Shown: positions 1 through 7,963, counted from the stretch's first letter. The stretch is DNA of 64,000 nt from JAMXLO01 sp963719805 (GCA_963719805.1 CAVRDF010000007.1:1-64000); one strand, 5' to 3'. Program-made: numbers and translations. Notes: a model not told the origin generated them from the letters alone.

Positions 1-279
1 GCGGTATTCGCGCGTATCCGCCATGCCGGCGCCGTGTTTCTGGGCGCGTTTTGCCCGGAAGCGGTGGGCGACTACGTGGCGGGGCCGAACCACGTGCTGC
101 CGACGGGTCGCACCGCCCGGTTTGCCTCCGGCCTCTCGGTATTCGACTTCCTGAAGCGCACCACCTGGATGACGGCGGATGCGGCGGCGCTGGCGCAAGT
201 CGGGCCGGCCGCGGTGGCCTTGGCCGAGGCCGAAGGGCTTGGCGCGGGCGCCCGCAGCGTGGCACTGCGGCTGCCTTGA
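1..279 (+). CDS. hisD: Histidinol dehydrogenase, C-terminal part
   Basis: The frame is open from base 1 and ends at TGA 277-279, giving the last 92 residues of HisD, which oxidises histidinol to histidine in two NAD-dependent steps in the cytoplasm. The block GPNHVLPTGRTARF is the family's C-terminal signature, and the following FDFLKR segment is also typical. The start and the catalytic residues lie before the window. It precedes infA by 57 bases in the same direction, an order common in alphaproteobacteria. The visible part has no frame damage. Confidence 0.93.
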   Translation, partial: AVFARIRHAGAVFLGAFCPEAVGDYVAGPNHVLPTGRTARFASGLSVFDFLKRTTWMTADAAALAQVGPAAVALAEAEGLGAGARSVALRLP

Positions 280-336
280 CCTCGCTCCGCCTCGCGCCCA
301 TGTTCCGCCGCGAATTAAGGCAATTGATGAGGTCGG

Positions 337-553
337 ATGTCGAAAGAGGATATGATCGAATTCAGCGGAACGGTGATGGAGCTGCTGCCCAACGCCATGT
401 TCCGCGTCAAGCTCGACAATGAGCACTCCATCCTGGCGCACACGTCGGCAAGATGCGCAAGAACCGCATCCGTCTATGGCGGGCGACCGGGTGAACGTCG
501 AGATGACACCCTACGACCTGAGCAAGGGACGGATCACCTTCCGCTTCAAGTGA
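337..553 (+). pseudogene. infA: Translation initiation factor IF-1, two single-base deletions
   Basis: The N-terminus (MSKEDMIEFSGTVMELLPNA..., continuing into RVKLDNEHSILAHTS) is textbook IF-1, the OB-fold factor that binds the 30S A site. The frame is lost at about 448-450, where one G of the expected SGKMRK codons is missing, and again at about 473-476, where one base is missing before the MAGDRV codons. With both repaired the gene reads through YDLSKGRITFRFK to TGA 551-553. The span is 217 nt against the 219 expected for 72 residues, which exactly accounts for two deletions. IF-1 is essential, so assembly error is more likely than real inactivation. The stop overlaps the start of maf. Confidence 0.9.
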
Positions 554-1122
554 CGCCGCGCGCGCTGGTCCTGGCCTCGGCCAGTCCACGCCGGCTGGCG
601 CTTCTCGCTCAAATCGGCATCCTGCCGGACCGCGTTATTTCTTCCGATATCGACGAAACTCCGCTGCGCGACGAAACGCCGCGACAGTATGCGCTGCGGC
701 TGGCCTACGCGAAGGCCGATCAGTGGCAGCGGACGGTGCTTTCGTGCTGGCGGCGGATACCGTCGTTGCCGCCGGCCGGCGTATCCTCCCCAAAGCAGAG
801 ACCGAGGCCGATGCCCGGCTGTGCCTGGCGCTGCTTTCGGGCCACCGCCATCGCGTGTTCACCGGCGTGGTCGTGCGTGCACCGGATGGGCGGCGCGTCG
901 AACGGCTGGTGCAGAGTGTCGTCGGCTTCAGCCGCCTAAACGAACGGCAGGTTGCGGACTATCTGGCCAGTGAGGAGTGGGGCGGCAAGGCCGGCGGCTA
1001 TGCCATCCAGGGCAAGGCAGCAACATTCGTCCGTTTTTTCTGGCAGTTACTCCAATGTGGTGGGGCTGCCGCTATTCGAGACGGCGCAATTGCTCCGTGG
1101 CCTCGGCTGGCGACTGCCATGA
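550..1122 (+). pseudogene. maf: Maf-like nucleoside triphosphate pyrophosphatase, frameshifted
   Basis: A GTG at 550 overlaps the infA stop (GTGA) and opens with LVLASASPRRLALLAQIG, the Maf nucleotide-binding motif. Maf proteins hydrolyse non-canonical or excess NTPs/dNTPs. The frame shifts near 720, continues as VLAADTVV...GGKAGGYAIQGKAATFVR, and shifts again in the T-run at about 1032-1038 before the expected ending SGSYSNVVGLPLFETAQLL and TGA 1120-1122. All family motifs are present once the frames are joined, so two indels are the simplest explanation. It is translationally coupled to rng (ATG 1119, ATGA overlap). Confidence 0.85.
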
Positions 1123-2192
1123 GTGTGCGCATCGCGGCGAGTGCCAGTCCGGGCGAGGTCCGGATCGCGGTGGTGCAGGATGGCACGCTGCTGGACTACG
1201 CGATCTGGCGGCCGGGTGCGCCGGACGGTGTTGGCGACACGCTCTACGGGCGCGTCACCGCGCGGGTGCCGGCGATGGCGGGTGCGTTTGTCGCGCTGGA
1301 CGGCGCGACTGGGTTTCTACCTGATAGTGAAGGTGGCGCCGGGTTAAGCGAGGGAGCCCGCATGCCCGTCCACGTTCGCGGTCGGCACAGGGCGGCAAGG
1401 GGCCGCGCTTAAGCGCTCGGCTGGACGCGGATGCGGTGATCCCATCGCGCGGACAGGGTCCGTTGCTGGAGCTGACGATGCGCTATCCCGATGTGCAGGT
1501 CGCGATTGACGATGCGGCGTTGGCGGCGCGCATGCGGGGGCCACTCGGAGACCGGGTCAGGATGTGCCCCGTTGCGTTCGACCCGGCGACCGAGGATGCG
1601 GTCGCGGCGCTGGCGGAACAGGAGGTGGATCTGCCCGGTGGCGGGCGGCTGCGGATCCAGCCGACATCCGCGCTGGTGGCTATCGACATCGACGCAGGCG
1701 GTGCAGTCGATGCGCGGCAGGGCAAGGTTTGGCGCATCTGGCGGCCAATCGTGCGGCATTTCCGGAGCTCGCCCGGCAGATCCGGTTGCGCAACCTGTCA
1801 GGCGCCATCCTGGTCGATTTTGCCGGCTTGCCGGCGCGCCGGCGCGCGGCACTCGGGCCAGAATTGCAGTCGGCATTATCGGATGACCCGCTGCACCCGC
1901 GGCTGCTTGGCTTCACCATGCTTGGCCTGGCCGAGATCGTCGATCGCGCGTGCATTCTCCGTTGCACGAGCTATTGGCAGGTTCTCACGCCGCTGGACTA
2001 GCCGCGCTGCGGCGCGTCGCCGCGGAACCGTTGCGGCGGCTGGCATTGCGGGCCGCACCGGCGGTTGCCGCCGCACTCGAGGCGGACGCCGAGGCGCTGG
2101 CGGATCTTGCACGTCGCGTCGGACGTTCCTTGATTTTGCGCGCGGACCCCGGCTTGGGCGCGACGGAATGGCGGATCGAGACTGATGGCTGA
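1119..2192 (+). pseudogene. rng: Ribonuclease E/G family protein, several frameshifts
   Basis: The ATG at 1119 begins MSVRIAASASPGEVRIAVV, followed by LYGRVTARVPAMAGAFVALD, the S1-like N-terminus of short alphaproteobacterial RNase G-type endoribonucleases. Homologous segments then appear in successive frames: about 1436-1720 (VAIDIDAGG, the catalytic DNase I-like region), 1735-1965 (NLSGAILVDF, the conserved I-V-D-F block) and 1950-2192 (C-terminal arginine-rich helix ending TEWRIETDG). At least three shifts are needed to join them. It processes rRNA and mRNA. It ends 8 nt inside yacG (ATG 2185). The damage matches that in infA and maf and is probably technical. Confidence 0.75.
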
Positions 2193-2511
2193 ACAGCGGC
2201 GAAAGGCAAAGGGTTGCCCGGTGTGCGGCAAGGCTGTGATGGCAGAGTTGCGGCCGTTCTGTAGCCGGCGGTGCGCCGATGTCGATCTCGGCCGGTGGCT
2301 GATCGGGCATTACCGCATCGAAGGCGCCGAGGATGAAGCGGACGAGGCGAATTTCGGGCGACTCGGCTTGATCGCCCGAGGGGCATGGGCTATGGCCTGC
2401 CGCCCGGTTTCGCCGGATGCCCAGGTAGCTCAGTTGGTAGAGCATGCGACTGAAAATCGCAGTGTCGGTGGTTCGATTTCGCCCCTGGGCACCATAATTT
2501 CAAAGACTTAG
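2185..2511 (+). CDS. yacG: YacG-type zinc-binding protein, 3' end uncertain
   Basis: The protein carries CPVCGK at residues 12-17 and FCSRRCADVDLGRWL about 14 residues later, which is the four-cysteine zinc site and signature of YacG (DNA gyrase inhibitor family, about 60-70 residues). The expected acidic tail (EGAEDEADE) is present, but the frame then runs on through tRNA-Phe to 2511. No YacG does that, so a base change has probably removed a stop near 2345. The real product should end before 2418. It overlaps the end of rng, and the rng-yacG-tRNA-Phe order fits this lineage. Confidence 0.75.
   Translation: MAEQRRKAKGCPVCGKAVMAELRPFCSRRCADVDLGRWLIGHYRIEGAEDEADEANFGRLGLIARGAWAMACRPVSPDAQVAQLVEHATENRSVGGSISPLGTIISKT
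2419..2494 (+). tRNA. tRNA-Phe(GAA)
   Basis: A 76-nt cloverleaf with encoded CCA. The acceptor stem is GCCCAGG (2419-2425) pairing with CCTGGGC (2484-2490), then A and CCA. The D-arm is AGCTCAGTTGGTAGAGC. The anticodon loop CTGAAAATC carries GAA, and the T-arm GGTGG-TTCGATT-TCGCC has one G-T pair. The 3' end marks the point where core gene order stops and the accessory region begins, as at many tRNA integration sites. Confidence 0.93.
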
Positions 2512-2783
2512 GCCTTGCAAGAGCGTCGGCGTCGAGGCTCTCGAAAATTGCGGACTCGCCGCGGACTCAATTGGACAAAGCCTGTCGGACCTGCAGATTG
2601 CTGTGGCGGGCTGCGCAATCGGTCGCTCAGACAGTGCCAAAAGTTGATCAGGACGTTCAAGGAGGAGGCGACTCTCACCATGGTATTGCGGGGCCTGAGC
2701 CGTTACCTCGGAACGCGAGCGCCGCGAGGGCTTTGGGCCTGACGCGAGGCCCGGCGGGCCTTTCTTTGTAACTCCAGAACGGG
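2495..2783. other. Gap after tRNA-Phe, no convincing gene
   Basis: All six frames are short or lack recognisable motifs. The only clear signal is the hairpin at 2747-2767 listed separately. It could hold a decayed attachment site or the tail of a lost integrase, but I see no repeat of the tRNA 3' end here. Confidence 0.5.
2747..2768 (+). terminator. Rho-independent terminator
   Basis: AGGCCC (2747-2752), loop GGC, GGGCCT (2756-2761), then TTCTTTG. A strong short GC stem with a U-rich tail reading rightward, placed between the tRNA-Phe region and the DUF4238 gene. Confidence 0.7.
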
Positions 2784-3765
2784 TTGGCCGGTGTGGTCGC
2801 GCGAAGACATCATTATGTTCCTCAATGTTATCTTAAAAGGTTTGCTCGGGAGCCAAGGAAGCCCAAGCTGTTCGTGGTTGACCGTGAGGAACGCGACCCG
2901 TTCTTTGCTGCTACCTCCAAAGTGGCTGTTGAACGCGATTTTCATACGGTCGAGGTCGACGGGCTCGCACCAGACGCGTTCGAGAATGCCTTTGCTTGCT
3001 TTGAAGGTGAGCTGAGTGCCTCACTGGACAGGATAACTGCGCGCCGATCGATAGCCGATGAAGATGACCGCGCGCTCCTGTTCAATCTTATTGGCATCTT
3101 AGCGGTGAAAAACCCCCGGTTCAGAGAGTCGTTTCGCGACTTCAGAGAGCGCACCTTAAGCCTGATGATGCAGGCAATGACCGCGACGCCAGACCGGTGG
3201 AAACACAGATAGCGAAAGCAAGAAAAGCCGGTTATCTCGATGATGTCGAGAGCATCAGCTATAAAGAAGTGCGGGACTTCGTGCGGAAGGGCCAATACAG
3301 CATTGACATGTCCCCAATGTCTCACCTGCGGCTGGAGCTTCCTGCCCTCGACAATTTGCTTCCCTTTATTTTCAACCGAAGGTGGCTGTTGCTGAAAACT
3401 TCGCGGCGATCGACAACTGGGTTCATCACATCAGATCATCCAGTTTGCCTGATGTGGTCTGACCCGGAGAGCGAGGGAGATTTAATAGGCCAGGGTTCGG
3501 CGTCGCTGGCACTGAAGTGTACTTCCCGGTGTCAAACGACCTAGCCGTGATCGGGAGCTTTGAAGGTCAGGAAGGAGAAGTCCAGGTGAATGACCTGCAA
3601 ATAGCATTCATCAATGGCGCAGTGATCGCTTACGCGGACCGACAAGTATATGCCCGAGGAAGCGATTTCACATACTCAATGAGCGAGACGGACACGGTTC
3701 GGTGTGGACTGGAATTGGCCCATGATTCTCGGTTCAAAAGGCCACGTGCGCTATCCGACCCGTAA
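2784..3765 (+). pseudogene. DUF4238 family protein, two frameshifts
   Basis: The protein opens with RRHHYVPQCYLKRFA at residues 7-21, the hallmark of DUF4238 (usually 'HHYVPQFYLKRF'). Homology continues to about 3205, resumes in another frame at 3197-3525 (with FIFNRRWLLLKT and TGFITSDHPV, both typical of the family) and in a third at 3517-3765 (YFPVSNDLAVIGSFEG). Joined, it is about 325 residues, a normal family length. The start is TTG 2784, chosen because it lies just before the motif. The molecular function of DUF4238 is unknown; members are often seen in mobile regions. It is the first gene after the tRNA-Phe and terminator. Confidence 0.75.
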
Positions 3766-4464
3766 TGGCATTGAGGGTGTGACGATGGGTATTAAACATG
3801 CGAAACCAGCCACGCCACCGCCACGTAGGTGAATCCCGGCACAGCCAAGCCGAGGTGCAATCCCGGCTGATGCAGAGCTTCGGCGTATCACCGAGGACCA
3901 AAAACTCGTCGCAGACCTTCGGCGGCTCCGCAACGATGCGATCCACATGGCCCAGCCGAACGTTACGGCGACCGACGCACTACGACCTCGTTGAGGGCTT
4001 AGTGCGTCGAGGGCAGTCCGCCCGTGCCTAAACCCGCCTGAACGGCGCGAATATACGCGAGCCGGACGCGCTCCGCCGCAGGGAACGCCCATTCGCACCG
4101 GCGGCCAGAATCTCGGGGCAGCGTTGCACCAGGGAATGCTCCAACTTAGTCGCCTCCTCGCCTCGGGTCCCAGGAGCGGCACACGGCGCGGGCGGATACG
4201 CTCGTTCAGTTCCGGCCCGGTGACCAGCCACGCCGCCGCTACGGGCCGGCTACAGCCCCGCCCACACCGCATGTGGCGTATCACTTGACCGACCGTCCGA
4301 TCGCCGCCGTAGCAGGCTGCTAGGGCGGTGACGGCATAGGCGCGTTCGCCGCCGCACCCTGGGTCACCGCAGTCGACGGCCAGGGCGAAGCCGGTCAGTT
4401 CCCGCAGCTGGCTCGCCAGGATCGCGTTACGCTGGCCACGGGCGGAGGCGTTTGCGGCTGCCAT
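3751..4464 (-). CDS. Small cysteine-rich accessory protein, 'RGQR' repeat family
   Basis: The ATG at 4464 starts MAAANASARGQRNAILASQL, then RELTGFALAVDCGDPGCGGE, then IRHMRCGRGCSRPVAAAWL and, near 4170, IRPRRVPLLGPEAR. The spaced Cys pairs (DCGDPGC, then MRCGRGC) suggest a zinc ribbon. I recognise no named family. Two degenerate relatives occur in this window (9592-9700 and 38519-38965), so it is a dispersed repeat gene. In the 38.5 kb relative the family ends just after GPEAR; here the frame runs about 400 nt further to 3751 through sequence with no family resemblance, so the true 3' end is probably near 4150. Confidence 0.5.
   Translation of the reverse strand: MAAANASARGQRNAILASQLRELTGFALAVDCGDPGCGGERAYAVTALAACYGGDRTVGQVIRHMRCGRGCSRPVAAAWLVTGPELNERIRPRRVPLLGPEARRRLSWSIPWCNAAPRFWPPVRMGVPCGGARPARVYSRRSGGFRHGRTALDALSPQRGRSASVAVTFGWAMWIASLRSRRRSATSFWSSVIRRSSASAGIAPRLGCAGIHLRGGGVAGFACLIPIVTPSMPLRVG
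3851..3994 (+). other. Short open segment, possible gene remnant
   Basis: In one frame the sequence reads AELRRITEDQKLVADLRRLR followed by NDAIHMAQPNVTATDALRPR and a stop at 3992-3994. This looks like the amphipathic C-terminal helix of a larger protein, but an in-frame stop lies 24 nt upstream and there is no start codon. I do not recognise the parent family. Confidence 0.3.
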
Positions 4465-4543
4465 GCCGTGAGAACATCACGAGAACATTCTGGCGGACAA
4501 GTGGGTTAATGCCGAGGCGCTGCGCCCGGCGCTTCGCCGTCCG

Positions 4544-4723
4544 TCAGCGCGGCTCTTTCGGTGCCATCAAGTGAGTGCGGCCACCATCAAGGCGACGCAT
4601 CAGGACCGCGAAGCCGTCCGCTGCCGCCAACGAGGCGAAGTCGGCAACCAAGCCCTCCAAACCTTCACCGACTGCGCTCACCTGGAAGCCGTGAGGGCCG
4701 GCGCGCGTGATGACGTATTGCAT
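4544..4723 (-). CDS. Small protein, 'Y-V-GFQV-MRRLD' family
   Basis: A 59-residue product: MQYVITRAGPHGFQVSAVGE, an acidic central region, then LMRRLDGGRTH. It has a relative at 38628-38819 (MPYAVTVADPQGFQV...MRRID), sharing the aromatic start, GFQV and MRR-D positions; conservation at protein level across two loci supports real coding. It is probably one compact alpha/beta domain. Function unknown. The start is the ATG at 4723 because similarity begins there. It belongs to the small-gene array described in the findings. Confidence 0.5.
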   Translation of the reverse strand: MQYVITRAGPHGFQVSAVGEGLEGLVADFASLAAADGFAVLMRRLDGGRTHLMAPKEPR

Positions 4724-4878
4724 ACGGCCAGTATGACGCGGGATGTCCGGAATTGCCATTACGAATAGGGCGACGCCGCCGGCACCGTGACGTGATTGGC
4801 GTTGTCCGATCCCCCAGGATACCGTCTGCGGGTCACGCCTCCCCGGTGTGACAGGTCATGATACCAAAGCTCAACTCA

Positions 4879-4901
4879 CCGGCCCCAACGGGCCGGTTTT
4901 T
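4879..4901 (+). terminator. GC hairpin with T-tract before the RWTR gene
   Basis: CCGGCCC (4879-4885), loop CAAC, GGGCCGG (4890-4896), then TTTTT. Its shape is that of an intrinsic terminator, but it lies 21 nt upstream of a gene start rather than after a gene. Related hairpins occur at 5211, 8153 and 39431, so it is a repeated leader element, possibly an attenuator or an insulator against read-through. Confidence 0.6.
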
Positions 4902-4922
4902 CGTCCGGTTGGAGGCGCAAGC

Positions 4923-5108
4923 ATGCCTGCACGAAGCTCGGAGCGCTGGACGCGGCTGGCGCGGGAAGCCCGAGCCGCCGCTGACAAGCAGCGCACGACG
5001 CATTCGAGGCGGACGATGCTGGAACTCGCGGAGCACTTTGAGAATTTGGCCAGACGGGCGGTGGAAAAGAAGGCGCGGCAGGTCGACGCGCAGCCCGTTA
5101 TCTCCTAG
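4923..5108 (+). CDS. Small helical protein, 'RWTRLAREAR' family
   Basis: A 61-residue basic helical product: MPARSSERWTRLAREARAAA, then MLELAEHFENLARRAVEKK. The heptad-like pattern (LAREARAAAD...ML-LAEHFENLARR) matches short rhizobial/acetobacterial proteins of unknown role found near phage-like regions. A broken second copy lies at 8198-8367, and a more distant relative at 39115-39267. The ATG at 4923 sits after GGAGGCGCAAGC, a plausible ribosome site. The long GC hairpin upstream is shared with the other copies. Confidence 0.55.
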   Translation: MPARSSERWTRLAREARAAADKQRTTHSRRTMLELAEHFENLARRAVEKKARQVDAQPVIS

Positions 5109-5207
5109 GTTCGGCATCGGTGACGTGATTTGGCATTGCCCATCCTCGGCCATATGGTTGGGTGGTCAGCACCGCCGTCGCTGGCATCTTCTCACGCATG
5201 GCCAAAC

Positions 5208-5459
5208 TCACCGGCCTCTCGGGGCCGGTTTCTTTGTCGGGTCACCCTCGCTACCCGGCGGCCGCATCATTCGTTCGATGAACCGCTTCGCCTTCGCGTC
5301 GGCTTCCTCATCCGTAACGTGCTCGACCGGTTCATACCGCCAACGCCTCGGATGCTTGGCGGTCACGATCGCGGCGACGGGCTCGGGCTTTGCCGGCTTG
5401 GACGATTTGGCTGGTGGACGTTTGGGTCGATGGGCACGGACGATCGGCATGGGGGCCAT
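5208..5459 (-). CDS. Small basic protein, 'MPIVRA-MMRPPG' family
   Basis: An 83-residue product, very rich in Lys, Pro and Arg in its first half (MAPMPIVRAHRPKRPPAKSS...), followed by AKHPRRWRYEPVEHV and AKRFIERMMRPPG. A close copy at 39468-39680 keeps the same order and ends straight after MMRPPGG, and a third, degraded copy lies at 6560-6712. It looks like a basic tail with a short helical domain and could bind nucleic acid; this is inference from charge only. It lies downstream of the 58-residue gene 5518-5694, in the same order as at 39.5 kb. Confidence 0.5.
   Translation of the reverse strand: MAPMPIVRAHRPKRPPAKSSKPAKPEPVAAIVTAKHPRRWRYEPVEHVTDEEADAKAKRFIERMMRPPGSEGDPTKKPAPRGR
5211..5236 (+). 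terminator. Repeated GC hairpin with T-rich tail
   Basis: CCGGCC (5211-5216) and GGCCGG (5223-5228) with tail TTTCTTTG. It reads as a terminator on the plus strand and lies within the last codons of the leftward gene 5208-5459, as its counterpart at 39431 lies just beyond the paralogous gene. Confidence 0.5.
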
Positions 5460-5517
5460 GTAGTTCCGGGTCCGGACGGGCGGCTAGCGCGAGGTGCCGA
5501 TGCTTGGCGGCTGACGG

Positions 5518-5694
5518 CTAGTGACCTGGTATGACCTCAACCAGTCGCCACGTAAAGCCGCGTGGCGCAGCTGGCATCCGGTCCCCCTTCACGAGCGTCG
5601 TGCGCCTGCCGGTAGGAGTGCCGAACACATTCAATTCTTCATAATGCCCCGCCACGAGGACTAGTTCGCCTGGATCGTGCTCCGTGCTCGCCAT
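5518..5694 (-). CDS. Small protein, 'GHYEELNVFG-TWRLVE' family
   Basis: A 58-residue product with GELVLVAGHYEELNVFG, TPTGRRTTLVKGDRMPAAP and RGFTWRLVEVIP. The pattern of an aromatic G-x-Y start, T-G-R, K-G-x-x-x-P and W-R-L-V resembles the YjzC-like group of very small bacterial proteins of unknown function; this is a resemblance, not a firm assignment. A nearly identical copy is at 39726-39896. Most differences between the copies leave the protein similar, which supports expression. The start ATG is at 5694 and the stop at 5518-5520. Confidence 0.6.
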   Translation of the reverse strand: MASTEHDPGELVLVAGHYEELNVFGTPTGRRTTLVKGDRMPAAPRGFTWRLVEVIPGH

Positions 5695-5703
5695 TCGGCC
5701 ATC

Positions 5704-5929
5704 CTAGCACCGGAGCGGCGGCGAGGAACCGGCCCGTCGTGCGGCGTCGGCTAGGACCCTGGGGGCGGCACCGCGCAAGCGGGCGGGCAGGCAGCCGCAG
5801 GAACCCGTGCGGCCGCCTCTGAGATGGCTGCCGAGGGCCGCAGTCGCAGCGGCACTCCCACCAAGCGCCGCTGGGACCGGTGCCGGCGGGGGTCAGAACG
5901 GTCAGGCGGCCGTGCCGCTGGTGACCCAT
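5704..5929 (-). pseudogene. CxCDCG zinc-motif protein, frameshifted copy
   Basis: It starts MGHQRHGRLTVLTPAGTGPS and then W-E-CRCDCG, and in a shifted frame continues GSHLRGGRTGSCGCL. The pattern G-x-L-T-V...C-x-C-x-C-G...SH-LR-G-x-T-x-SCGC is a known small phage/HNH-associated zinc module. About five residues between CDCG and GSHLR are missing along with the frame. The copy at 39905-40143 keeps these residues (RTTIKLGSHLRGG) but is itself broken elsewhere. It ends 9 nt before the 58-residue gene, consistent with an operon. Confidence 0.5.
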
Positions 5930-6115
5930 CCGGTTGAGGTGAGCGCGCATTTCGCGGGGGCCTTGGCGCCGCCAGCCGCCTTACTGGCTGACATTATGGG
6001 ACGGCGGCTCCGCCCATCCAGACCCGATTACCGACCTGGAGGGACCGAACAGGGCGTCACTTTTTGGTCCCAGCTTCGAACAGGCTCAGGTCGGAGCTAA
6101 CTTGCGGTACACGCA

Positions 6116-6515
6116 TCACTTGTAGGCGACCCACGTGTCGCCTTCATCCCAGTCGAACACAAGCCCTCAGCGTTTGACGCCTGATAGAGGCCTTGGCACA
6201 AGCGGGAGGTTTCCCTTTCTAGAATGCGGGTGAAGGTCGGGAAGCCACCCTCCAAGGTTAGGGTGTAGAAAGAGAGCTTACCTCCGCAGAAGCCGAACCC
6301 GGGCCCGAATGGGCCCGTTCCCCCTGATACATATCGCTGGTTTGCCCAATAGTCGGGGCGAGGCGAGTGAGAGTGCCTATGCGCTGCTCAACCTCGGCGA
6401 ATGACATGCCGGATCTAAAGCCATCAACCTCAAAGCCGAAGGCGTGTGCAGCCGAGACGAGCAACAACGCGAGGAGGATGGGGAACAACAACACCGCATA
6501 CGCGCCATTATGCAC
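6116..6515 (-). pseudogene. Small exported protein, two frameshifts
   Basis: It begins with a clear signal peptide (MHNGAYAVLLFPILLALLLV, then SAAHAFGFEVDGFRSGMSF). The following frames give GFCGGKLSFYTLTLEGGFPT...RILERETSRLCQGLYQA, and then LVFDWDEGDTWVAYK with TGA at 6116-6118. The three segments fit one periplasmic protein of about 130 residues. The family is not named to my knowledge; the core F-x-V-x-G-F-R-x-G-M-S is common to small secreted proteins that track a 'C-G-G-K-L' motif. Shifts lie near 6300 and 6175. Confidence 0.5.
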
Positions 6516-6559
6516 CGGAAAGTTCGCGCTCCGCCGGTGTGCCTACGCCACAGCAACTG

Positions 6560-6712
6560 CAACAGCAACCCGGGCGACCATGAATGACGACCTCAGGGGC
6601 ACGCATCATCCAGTCGAGGAACATCCGGCGCATATTCAGGCGGCTCATAGCGCCAGCGCCGCGGGCGCTTGGCGGTCACAATGGCTGCGGCCAGGGGCTT
6701 TGATCACCAAAT
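6560..6712 (-). pseudogene. Third, degraded copy of the MPIVRA-MMRPPG gene
   Basis: Reading leftward from about 6700 the sequence gives AAIVTAKRPRRWRYEPPEYA, matching VAAIVTAKHPRRWRYEPVEH of the 5208-5459 gene, then after a frame change FLDWMMRAPE, matching RFIERMMRPPG. The basic N-terminus is missing: the HNH-like gene's stop at 6713 abuts the break. Confidence 0.45.
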
Positions 6713-7364
6713 TCAACTTTTCTTTTGGAATCGTGGCAACATCAGCAAAGTCGCCGGATCTCGAGCTATCCATTCAGCAGCATCAGACGGAATTTCTTTC
6801 ACATTTCTAACGGCAAACCCCGTAATAAAAAGTCCTTGCCTAATTTTCGCGATACAGGCCAGCAATCCTTCCTCTTGATTTATCTCGTATCGGTATCCGA
6901 ATGTCTCCCTCGCATTCCACTGCCCCTGCGTGAGCGTGGCATAGCGCGGCATAATCTGAAGTAGCAGGGGCGGGAGCCCATGCGCCAAATAATCCTCTTT
7001 GCAAGTGACCACGCGCACTCTCGATCCCGTATTGTTGGGCGCTTTTCCATTCGGCCAGCAATTCCGGGGCCTGAATGCGAATCTGACCTATGAGCTTCCT
7101 GTGATCAGCGAGCAACTGCCCATACGTATTGTAATTCCAACGGCTAATAATTGAAGCAGCTAGATCAGCGGTGCTCGTCTCTCGATTACAAACGGTGCAG
7201 GCAGGCATGATCAATTTATCAGGTCGATGAGCGTTGTCGAACAGAGCTTTTGGCGGCATGTGCTCGCGCGTCGTGGACGGTCGTCTGCCCCCGCAGAAAT
7301 AGCAGTGCGGGAATTCGGCAATCAGCTTAGCAGTCGCGGATTGCCTACGCTTCGCTTCGCCCAT
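6713..7364 (-). pseudogene. HNH-like cysteine protein behind resolvase remnant, one frameshift
   Basis: The ATG at 7364 starts MGEAKRRQSATAKLIAEFPH, then CYFCGG, TTREHMPPKALF and PACTVCN. Two Cys pairs flanking an E-H-x-P-P-K-x-L-F motif are the pattern of HNH/Zn-finger nuclease-like proteins, so DNA cleavage is possible but unproven. The frame changes at about 7012, after which YLAHGLPPLLLQIMPRYATL...ETFGYRYEINQEEGL completes the protein to 6713. The start overlaps the 3' end of the serine-recombinase remnant (stop 7345), so the two were probably translated together. The same resolvase-plus-cargo layout occurs at 22973-24522. Confidence 0.5.
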
Positions 7365-7574
7365 CAGCTCCAAGCCGTAAAATCGTTGCCCTGCCGACGT
7401 TGTAGCTTTTCGCCAGTTCCTTAAGCGTAGCCCCTTCCACGCGCCGCCGCCGTGCTTCCTTCTGCTGCTGCGGCGTGAGCTTCGGCGGTCGGCCCATATG
7501 CTCCTCTCGCGCCTTGGCTCGCTCACGCGCTTCCGCCGTGCGTGTGCCGATCAAGTCGCGTTCCACGTCCGCCC
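7345..7574 (-). pseudogene. Serine resolvase, C-terminal remnant
   Basis: Encodes ADVERDLIGTRTAEARERAK...MGRPPKLTPQQQKEARRR...ELAKSYNVGRATI, the helix-turn-helix end of a Tn3-type resolvase. It is closely similar in DNA and protein to the complete resolvase at 23956-24522. The catalytic N-terminal domain, including the active serine, is absent: similarity stops at about 7574, where an unrelated membrane-protein gene begins. It can bind DNA at most and cannot recombine. Confidence 0.7.
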
Positions 7575-7579
7575 GTGGG

Positions 7580-7903
7580 CTACATCAGCAGCCCATCGCG
7601 GGCGACGGTATTCCGCAGCCGCCAGAGCGCAGCTTGTGCGCCCAGCACCGATGCTGGGGCCAACTTGCTGGCTATGTCTACGAGCGCAGCAGAGACCTCG
7701 GTAGAAAGCTCTACTGCACGCATAGCCTGCGCGTTGAGGACCAAGTCAGCAAGGTCGGCCCGACGCGCGGCATGTTCGCCATCGTCCAGAAGAACCAAAA
7801 CCAGGAGCGAGCATAATTCACCGAGATGCGCAAACGTGCGCCTATACAGTGCGCCGATTAGAACCATCAGGACAAAGAACACAGCGGCTAATATCCACAG
7901 CAT
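7580..7903 (-). CDS. Small membrane protein of unknown function
   Basis: A 107-residue product whose N-terminus is a transmembrane helix (MLWILAAVFFVLMVLIGALY). It is followed by a second hydrophobic stretch (LCSLLVLVLL, residues 31-40) and a mostly helical soluble tail. I do not recognise the family. It lies directly upstream of the resolvase remnant in the same direction. No homologue is visible elsewhere in the window. Confidence 0.4.
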   Translation of the reverse strand: MLWILAAVFFVLMVLIGALYRRTFAHLGELCSLLVLVLLDDGEHAARRADLADLVLNAQAMRAVELSTEVSAALVDIASKLAPASVLGAQAALWRLRNTVARDGLLM

Positions 7904-7963
7904 CGCGTCTCCTCACGGCTATCACCTTGCTGTCGAGGTCGATGGGCAAAGCCCAGCATTAAC

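Noticed and set aside
2340..2511. YacG with a long C-terminal extension across tRNA-Phe
   Set aside because: The extension is translated tRNA sequence; a stop was probably lost to a base change.
3751..4150. Extended C-terminal domain of the RGQR protein
   Set aside because: The relative at 38.5 kb stops right after GPEAR; the extra 130 codons are Arg/Ser-rich out-of-frame type sequence.
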